Shown one piece after another: positions 56,822 to 64,000 of a stretch of DNA of 64,000 bases. Source of the stretch: Lavandula angustifolia (taxonomy: Eukaryota > Streptophyta > Magnoliopsida > Lamiales > Lamiaceae); the NCBI GenBank assembly GCA_028984105.1, contig CM054804.1:34911693-34975692 (forward strand), in the 5' to 3' direction. Both the position numbers and the translations under genes were made by a program. The notes under the pieces were generated by a model that had not been told where the DNA came from, ran no database searches, and saw nothing but the letters and a program-made list of their open reading frames with translations. Each line of letters starts with the position of its first letter. The stretch's first letter is position 1.

Positions 56822-57021
56822 CTCCCTCCTTCTCACAACTTGTTTTGTTTGTTTTTGACACGGATATTTTGGTGAGTGGGTGGTTGTATGTAGATGAATA
56901 GGTGATTGTGTGTAGAAAGCGGAAGTTTGTGTAGTAATTATTTTCCTTTTCAAGAAACAAGACAAGTCGGGTGGGACGGCATGAAAAGGAATATAAGACA
57001 AGTCGAGCGAGACGAAGGGAG
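56822..57021. repeat. Stowaway-like MITE, copy 16
   Basis: CTCCCTCCTTCTCACAACTT to AGTCGAGCGAGACGAAGGGAG between TA dinucleotides. Confidence 0.8.
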
Positions 57022-58238
57022 TATATATATATGAAAATAATTAAGATGATTTGTTGTTTTATGAGTTGGGCAATGAATCATAAACAATATAGTATTTCTA
57101 ACACCTCACGTGTGCCGAGCTACGCCAACAAAACTATTATTTATTTAATTAGAAAAAAAACTATGATTATGTGTACGTGCTTTTACAAGTCATAATTTTA
57201 AGTTGATAATAATAAATTAGTAAAATGAAGTTGGTTAAAGTGGGGGAAAATAGTATTTGTAAATGATGTTGATAGCAATAACTAATTTTTACTTTTTAAA
57301 TGGATTGTCTCTTTTGTCTCTAGTCTTATTAAGTAATTAAAATTTATACTAAATAAATAAAATGAAATTGTCCAACATTTTTTGCTTTATAATCTTGATC
57401 TCAATGTTATAAAATATTAAATTAATCATATTATATATAAATATTTATTACATCATATTAGCAAAAAAATATTAGACGGAAGTTTTTAGAAATTCACCAA
57501 ATTAAAAATATTAGACGGAAGTTTTTGCGTTGATCTAATCTTGTTTGATTTAGTATTTCTGGTTAAATTTGTTTGATTTATTATTTTTGTTTTATACCTA
57601 GTCTAGTTGTACACATCATGTATCTGTATATAACCATATAAGAAGTCAGTGTGTTTTGTAGACATTTTATTATTTTTATTTTGAGCTTTTCATTGTCTCT
57701 CTACTATAAAGTTTTGTATAGCATGGCTTTTCATATACTTACACATGCATACCTTATTAGGACCCGATATTCAATCATAATGTGAAGGTTGGAAACACAA
57801 ATATTGATGATGAAGAAAGTGAAGTTGAAGACAACCTCTTACTAGCATTATTATAATACGCACTTGAACAAAGTCCCTTCTCACACTAGGCCTTTTAGTA
57901 GGTGGACAAATCTTTTGAATATGTTCAATTTGTAAACCGATCATCGTTGTTATGAAAACATGAGAATGGAGAAATATGTTTTTTCCATGTTATGTAATAC
58001 ACTAGTCGATGAATATGGTAATTTGAGAAGTGTCACAAGGGAAGGTAATTTGTAAGTTCAGGAATTCTTTCATGTATTCATATTCAATCCCCAAATGGAT
58101 AAGATAAATTATAAACCAATTCTGGACTATAAACCAATTCAAGAGCACAAGTTTCACAACATAAATGAAAAGCAAGATCAAAAGATGTCACAACTCCAAA
58201 ATAGTCACATTATCAAAAGTCTACGTGCGTTCTTGATC
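57022..58238. other. Intergenic DNA
   Basis: No gene supported. A short acidic reading on the plus strand at about 57795-57855 may belong to the decayed element that follows, but I cannot connect it. Confidence 0.4.
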
Positions 58239-59120
58239 TTAATCTATTCCATTTGTCCTTTTCAGCCAAGTCAAGCGGGATTCGACATTCTTCAGCACTA
58301 AGAAAAGCTCTCGAATAGTTGCATCACACAACAACTCAATCGAAAATAGCCACATTTCATCACCTTCTTTAACGGCATCCATTTTGTCAAGTTCTTCTAC
58401 GCATTCTTTGATAGTATATTGATTCATGAGGACCAAAGTTTTGCTTATTCTTTATGAGTTCAACTACAAGCGAGAAAGACTTTGCAAGACCCGCCGCATA
58501 TTGACCATCATAGACTTCTTACATATGACATTTGACAATGCTTTTTTTCCTTCTTAAGCCGGAACCTTCATCATCTAGTGGTTCAACTCGGACGGGAGTT
58601 AAATCTTGTCTCATGATTGTTTCAATTTTCTCCTCCGAGAAGTATTATCATCCCGTTACGTATGTGGCGGTAGCACACCCCAAGTTAGAACTTATAAATG
58701 AGAGTCACTAACAATGACACCATCAAATAAAAATTCTTGTTCGAGCTTTCAAAAGTGGTCCTCGATCTCTAAATCTAGCAACTTTAGGGGCTTCCTATAA
58801 ATTACAAAGATTGTAGCATTAGGGGAAAAACCAAATAAATAGGTGTAAAAAACTATAAAACATATATTTATCTTTCTTTCTCACCACTCATCAGTAGCAT
58901 CGATGGTTGTTTGTCATTATTCCACCAAAGTACTGTTTCATTTCTTAGAAGTCTTTTCCATTCTTTCGACATTCTTTTCAAATGATCCTGATGAATTTTC
59001 AATTGAATTCTAGTGTAGTTTAGTTTGGTTGCCGTATTAAATTTTTCAATAAGTGTTGGGTTATGAATCGATAGATGGTATTCATTGTTAGTGGTTAAAA
59101 TAATATTGGGGGAAATCATA
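58239..59120 (-). pseudogene. Myb/SANT-like transposon protein, decayed
   Basis: Minus strand. The N-terminal piece (about 59040-58880) reads NYTRIQLKIHQDHLKRMSKE then WKRLLRNETVLWWN, a Myb/SANT-like DNA-binding domain (Myb_DNA-bind_3 type) in which conserved positions have been lost. The C-terminal piece (58420-58245) reads YTIKECVEELDKMD, EMWLFSIELLCDATIRELFL and RLTWLKR, the usual tail of these proteins. The middle is out of frame. Such proteins are encoded beside the transposase of PIF/Harbinger elements and by domesticated relatives. No Harbinger transposase is visible nearby. Confidence 0.62.
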
Positions 59121-59252
59121 GTAGTACTATGGAATTGAAGATCCCAAAACCCGGTGATATCGGTAGTGTAGTGTCTTGATATGATTAGTTGATGTATAGG
59201 TTAGGCTTGTTTTTATGTATTTATCTTTGTGTCTAAGTCCTGCGGGGTAAAA

Positions 59253-60592
59253 TGTTGGATTGATCTTACGTCGAAGTTACTTTCCGAACCCCACGTCATC
59301 GGTGTAATTGCTTGCGTTCTTAAGTCATCGACTTATCTTAGCCTCGGTAGAAGACATCTCATCACCGACGGACATCAGCCAGAAGAACTCTATGCAAGCT
59401 CGGTACCTTCGCCATCATCGGTGACCATACTCAAGAGAATATCTCTTGTCGGCCGACTCGGACGAAGAAGACGAGACTCGCTTAAAGTCTTCGTATCCTA
59501 TAGGAAACGACCCAATTGTTCAAGTCTTTTCGAAAGTCGGCGAGAAGACCATACGAGGATTAGGGAGAGTCAACTCCGATGTCGACACATCTCACCTACC
59601 ACAAACCTCGACCAATGAGAAGCCGACAACGCTTTATCTGCTTCTGACCAACTAAAGCTGCTCTCATGTACGGTGTCACGGCTCCTTTCTGCGCAACATT
59701 TCAAAAATATGGCCGTTTTCTTTGGAAGGTTGTGACACGTGGCATCGTCGTCTCCAACGGACATATGCCTATTTCACGACTATAAATAGAGAAGAAATTA
59801 GAGCTTCACGCACGGGATATCAAGGGAAAAACGCTCAAGCTTTCGAACAACTCTAGCACATTCAAGATCAATCCAGCGAAGAACTTGCCCAATAGAATAT
59901 CATTAGTTCTTCTCTCTAGAGTTCTTTAGATCCCTCTTCTCTAGCTAAGCTCATTGCCAAATCTATAGCTTAGAAATTCGAAGGAGTTCACTTTTAGTGA
60001 TTGTTCTTCTTGTAAGAACTCCTTCCTAGTTGGAGATTATCCCCTCCTCTTCAAACTTCGGTTTGATTTGTAAAGTCGTTAAGGACTATAACTTAGAAGG
60101 GTGCGTCCGGTTACGAGATTCCTTCGCCGAGACTTGCTCGAGATAAATCAACAAGAACTCTGTTCGGCGGGGACCGTGGACGTAGGATCTTGCGTATCCG
60201 AACCACGTTAAAAATTGCTTGTGTTATCTCTTGTTTTATTGCATTGCATACAAAGCGTTACAAAATCATATCTTTGCATAAAACGTATTCTTAAAAGCGC
60301 ACTAGCCAAAACTACTTGACTTGTGAAAATCACGTTTTAAAAGCTGAGACGAATCTCAGGGCCCCCACACTCTTATCCGCACTAAGTCTCCAAGCGAGTT
60401 TCAAAAGCTTCCGATAAAAGTCGGTAGGAGAGCTCGCATGGTTGGCACACTTCGACCCGCGATCGAAGGTTACTATTTGACCTTGTTCGTCGGTTGCAAC
60501 TTACTGGCTCAGTGTCCTTCACGTTCGAGAAAAGAAAGCTGTGCTCGGGTGTATTCACCCCCCCTCTACACGACTATCGTCTCGGACCAACA
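59253..60592 (+). repeat. LTR of a Copia-type retrotransposon
   Basis: About 1340 bp from TGTTGGATTGATC to GGACCAACA. TATA box TATAAATAGA at 59781, a CT-rich end (TATTCACCCCCCCTCTACAC) like many Copia LTRs, then directly TTGATATCGAGCAAGG, close to the initiator-methionine tRNA primer site (TTGGTATCAGAGC). The short frames inside it (for example 59229-59618) are not genes. Confidence 0.72.
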
Positions 60593-61319
60593 ATTGATAT
60601 CGAGCAAGGATGTTCTTTCGATCACCGGTTACGAACTCTTTGGTCTTCTCGAACGAGATCCACGAAAACATTTTTCACCGCACAAGCATCCCTTCATTCG
60701 TCCTTATATTCTTACCCATAATGCCGATATGTGAGGTAATCATTTAATGCATGTCTTCTCAACTTACCTTACTGCGCATATGCCTACGTGGGTCTAGGTT
60801 AGAGGCGGCTTGTGTAATTATTCCTTTTATAACATCAAATCACAACCGTCATTTTAAACGTGAGATTAAATTTCAAAGCAGTTCGATTGAAACCGCATGA
60901 TATGCAAATTTTATAAAATCTCTCGCTTATATCTCTAACCACACTTCTCACCATTTTCGAATCTCTAGAGCTTTTTTTCTCTGCGTTCAGTTTCTCAAAA
61001 CCTTAACTGCTCTGCATTTGTTTTCTCAAAGCTCTCCATTTTTCGGTAATTTCTTGAATCCTGCTTAAACTTCATACGGTTTACTCTATTTTCAAGTGCT
61101 AACGAGTTTTTCATGAGATATTCATGGCGACGGTAATGACCCCACCGCACATCGACGAGATCATCAAGTCCCGAATCCAGTTCGAGCCGACGATGGCGCT
61201 ACACCAAGCTGATCTTCCATATCTTGAGCCCGTCTTCACGGCTCTCGAGACTTCCGGACTGGAGCTTCTTGTCTCGAAGCAACTCAGAGCATATTTGCCC
61301 AGACAAGTTGCAGAAGTTT
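60593..61319 (+). mobile_element. Leader and first coding part of the Copia-type element
   Basis: Follows the primer site. From about 60730 to 61123 it is non-coding. It then carries the start of a reading frame and is cut off at about 61319 by the next element, so the downstream LTR is outside the window or gone. Confidence 0.55.
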
Positions 61320-61324
61320 TGTAA
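61124..61324 (+). pseudogene. Truncated retroelement ORF
   Basis: ATG at 61124. The reading MATVMTPPHIDEIIKSRIQF then LPYLEPVFTALETSGLELLV and LRAYLPRQVAEVL looks like the N terminus of a plant retroelement-associated protein of the kind often labelled a putative plant transposon protein. The match is from memory and loose. It stops where the next element begins (TGTAATAACCCG at 61320). Confidence 0.45.
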
Positions 61325-64000
61325 TAACCCGTATTCTCCGTATTCTCTATTTAGCATCTTTAGTTAAATACTTATCCTATAGTAACATAAGAAATTTCTA
61401 CGAGAATTTCTAGCCTCTCAATTACACCATTATACTAATCGAGATTATAAAGTAAACTAGTACCACATTTAAGGTTTTCACCACATGTCATTATAAGAGG
61501 GCAAATTATTAATAAATTAGCTTCCATGATTATGAAGATTCGATCATAATTCCTTCTTGGAAATTTATAATCACACTTATGGACTCCTTGTACGTATATA
61601 GTGGCAGCATACTCTCCAAGTTTCCTCCCCCATAAGTCAACGTGGTGGGTAGATTAGGAGTACCATTATTCCACGTGGAGGCAAAATCTTTCCACTTGGA
61701 GGCATAATCTTTCCACTTGGAGGAACGGTGCGTCCACGTAAAGCAAACTACGCCATCTCTCCCACATGCAAATATTTCCGATCTGGAGGACTCTTGGTTG
61801 TATTAACTCTTTCACACATCCATACTCTCGAATCTTTGAGTTCCAGATCCCGTCCTGACATCTCTCTTACTATCCAAAGGTTTCAAGGTAAGAATTTTAC
61901 TATTGTTAGCATTAGTGAGATCGTGTATCGTGTCTTCAGACCATGAAGTTCCCTACTGTTCTCTTGGAATTTTACGCCCCATGACTCTGTCCCTCTTCAC
62001 TTCTTACATGATAAACAGTTGGATCTTGAGACCCCTACAAAGCACTCGATCGTATACCCTTGATCGAAGAAGAGATTCCGGTCCTTCTCCGAATCTAACT
62101 GTAAGGAACTGGGGGAAATCAGAGTTTGGTTTCGTGAGCAGTCTTTGGGTAAGAACTTGAAATTTAAGAGCCCTTCTTTTCTCTGGTAATGCTAATGCTA
62201 GTATAAAACTCTCTCTCGTTTCTCGGTCCATTCAATCGCATGTGTAGTGTCCTTAGGTTAGACTAGTGGCCCTACATAATTGTGGAGAAGCAAGCGTTGA
62301 AAATACTTCTTCGGGTAAGCTAGGTCGGGGAGTAGATGGAAGTAAAATGAAGCTAATGTAGTAATTGCATGTCTAGATCTATGGGTAGGAACATTGATAG
62401 ATCGATTGCATGTCTAGATCGGAAAACCCCTACTCTGCCGTGTATGTCCTTGACCAAAAATGCATCTTTTCGACTCCTAAAAATTTCATAAAAATTGTTG
62501 GGATGAGCCTTAGGACGTTAGTAAGGCCCCTGTAAAGTTTGGTGAATTTTGGATGTGGTTTGTATTTTAAATCGAATTTACTTTCCTTCGCTACCATAGG
62601 TCAGCGCATGCAAGACAAGCCCTAATGAAACATTTTTAACTTGCACCACGAAACAGATTTTTGATCAATTCTTTTTCTAAAATAATCTAGACTCGTAGGT
62701 CTATGCGAAACTATTTTTGTTATAATTTAATTCGACTCGTGCAAAAGCAGTTTATTGTATAAACCTAGCTTACCGATCGGAACCCTGTCTCAATACTAAG
62801 TAAAGTTGCGGTCAGAACTCGGTCTTCTGTGGATTCGTCACTCATCGGAATCTAGTAAATTTTGGATATGTTATTTTCATGCATGTCCACTCCAGCGTCG
62901 TAAAACTTCATGATTTTCGGAGTAATATTGACCCCTTATCCGTAGGTTAGACTAGCAAAGGCAGACTCTGTCCCAGATTTGAACGACGAACAATGTCTAA
63001 GTTATAACTCCTTATCGATTTGTTATTTTACCGTGAAACAAATTTCTAAATAAACTAGGCTCATTAAGGATCATTCATGTAAAATATGGGAATTTATGGT
63101 GCTATATCACGATTTATAGAATTCTTGAAAATAGAGCCCTTTTTACCAAAATTTCGATGTAGAATCGACCTAGTCTAGCTAGATGCCGACTAGGTAACGC
63201 CCGTGAACCAGGAATTTGTACATTTACGTTAGATGCGAACATTGTTACTTAAAGTAGGTTATTGTTGTAGGACCCCGCGTGGAAGAACCTTAACCTCGGA
63301 GACGTACTTCGCATCTTTCAAATCGATAGAACGCAAGGTGGGTAATATTTTCCCTAAAATTATCTTTGAGTTATTGAGCTCTATGAACTATGTTTATCCA
63401 TGAAAGTTTTTGTGCATTTATCTGTTTAATGCTTCTACGTGATAGATCGATTGAGGCTCTCGTCGGCCTAACACGCCGAGATGAGGGTTATCAAGAAAGT
63501 ACGTACATGTATGATGTTAGTAGCACAATGAGTGATCCCCTTGTGTGCCAGGATGCCGACATGTTACGGGACCCCTCGAGTTTCGAACTCGGGGGCCAAG
63601 GCCCAAGTTATGAGGGACCCATCGGGTTTCGACTCGGGGCCAAGGCCCAATTTATGAATGTTATGGTAGAAGTAACGGGGAAATGTGACACGAGATGTGC
63701 GCACCTAATATGTTTTGTATGCTTGGAAGCGAGTTTCATTTTTTTAAACCCTCCAAGTCATACCTCATGCATGGATAAAGCTTGTTTTTAAACGTGTTTC
63801 AAAGCTGCTTTACCCATTGGGTACATTAGTACTCAGCCCCCAAATTATTTTAAAAATGTTTTCGGGGTTGAGGCAGGGGACGACGGAGACGGGCTGAGGA
63901 GGGGTTGATGATTTGATCTTTTGTAATTTCGAAAAAATGGTTTAATCCTGCTTTTGTCACGCTCGAAACTATCCACTCGAAATTTTGAAATACTTTTAAA
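61320..64000 (+). mobile_element. Long LTR, probably Ty3/Gypsy, running off the window
   Basis: Starts TGTAATAACCCG, a usual opening of plant Gypsy (chromovirus) LTRs, and has no long frame. Near the end are TTACCCATTGGGTACATTAG, TACTCAGCCCCC and GAGGCAGGGGACGACGGAG, of the kind found at the 3' part of such LTRs. At 63568-63658 a 43-bp unit (GGGACCC, CGAGTTTCGAACTCGG, GGCCAAGGCCCAA) is repeated twice. The right end and any coding region lie beyond 64000. Confidence 0.5.

Noticed and set aside
59229..59655. Overlapping frames of 129 and 69 codons
   Set aside because: They lie inside an LTR, and neither resembles a known protein.
61728..63791. Frames of 72-133 codons
   Set aside because: Within the presumed long Gypsy LTR, with no domain recognised.

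Overview
This window is nuclear DNA of a flowering plant, a eudicot. The support is direct: four genes with many short exons, GT-AG introns and closest resemblance to land-plant families, set in AT-rich intergenic DNA packed with plant transposons (Stowaway-like and Emigrant-like MITEs, hAT, Mutator-like, CACTA, mariner, SINEs, Copia and Gypsy LTR elements). An asterid, perhaps of the mint order (Lamiales), is my guess from the look of the repeats. It is not something I could test here.

Five protein-coding genes can be modelled completely. (1) 4804-9505, plus: an 11-exon UBA/UIM/UBX protein of the PUX8 type, 581 aa, a Cdc48/p97 adaptor. (2) 10973-13861, minus: a 10-exon TAM41 homologue, mitochondrial CDP-diacylglycerol synthase, 326 aa, with one GC-AG intron. 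(3) 24902-30511, plus: an 8-exon MBOAT lysophospholipid acyltransferase (LPLAT/LPCAT), 465 aa. (4) 34399-36604, plus: a 4-exon ubiquitin-like plus BAG-domain co-chaperone regulator, 261 aa, with a 500-N assembly gap in its third intron. (5) 49668-51153, minus: an intronless, GC-rich MATE transporter of the DTX48-50 type, about 494 aa, broken in this assembly by one extra base in a G run. For genes 1-4 every exon junction keeps frame. These are unrelated housekeeping or stress genes, with no sign of an operon or metabolic cluster; genes 2 and 3 both act in phospholipid metabolism, but in different compartments, and I read nothing into that.

Between the genes the window is a record of transposition. 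At 16561-23430 a mariner-like element has been hit repeatedly: by a Mutator-like element with ~338-bp terminal repeats and a 9-bp target duplication (itself carrying a hAT element with an 8-bp duplication in its right terminal repeat), by a 175-bp fold-back element with a 9-bp duplication, by a CACTA element that has lost its left end, and by a 190-bp hAT MITE with an 8-bp duplication. At 37698-42837 a 4.86-kb Copia element with TAAAT duplications sits inside a Stowaway-like MITE. At 59253-64000 a Copia-type LTR and leader are cut by what looks like a long Gypsy LTR running off the window. Gene relics include a C-terminal piece of an RBM19/MRD1-like RNA-binding protein next to TAM41 and a decayed Myb/SANT-like transposon protein at 58.2-59.1 kb.

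I did not find a new multi-gene system. The items I would look at first are the nested transposon stack and its junctions, the non-autonomous hAT-like family that carries a tRNA-like segment plus variable tandem repeats (three copies), the array of TTCnnGAA-type inverted motifs in the Copia leader, the GC-AG intron in TAM41, and two probable assembly faults (the 500-N gap whose flanks share the same bases, and the MATE frameshift).
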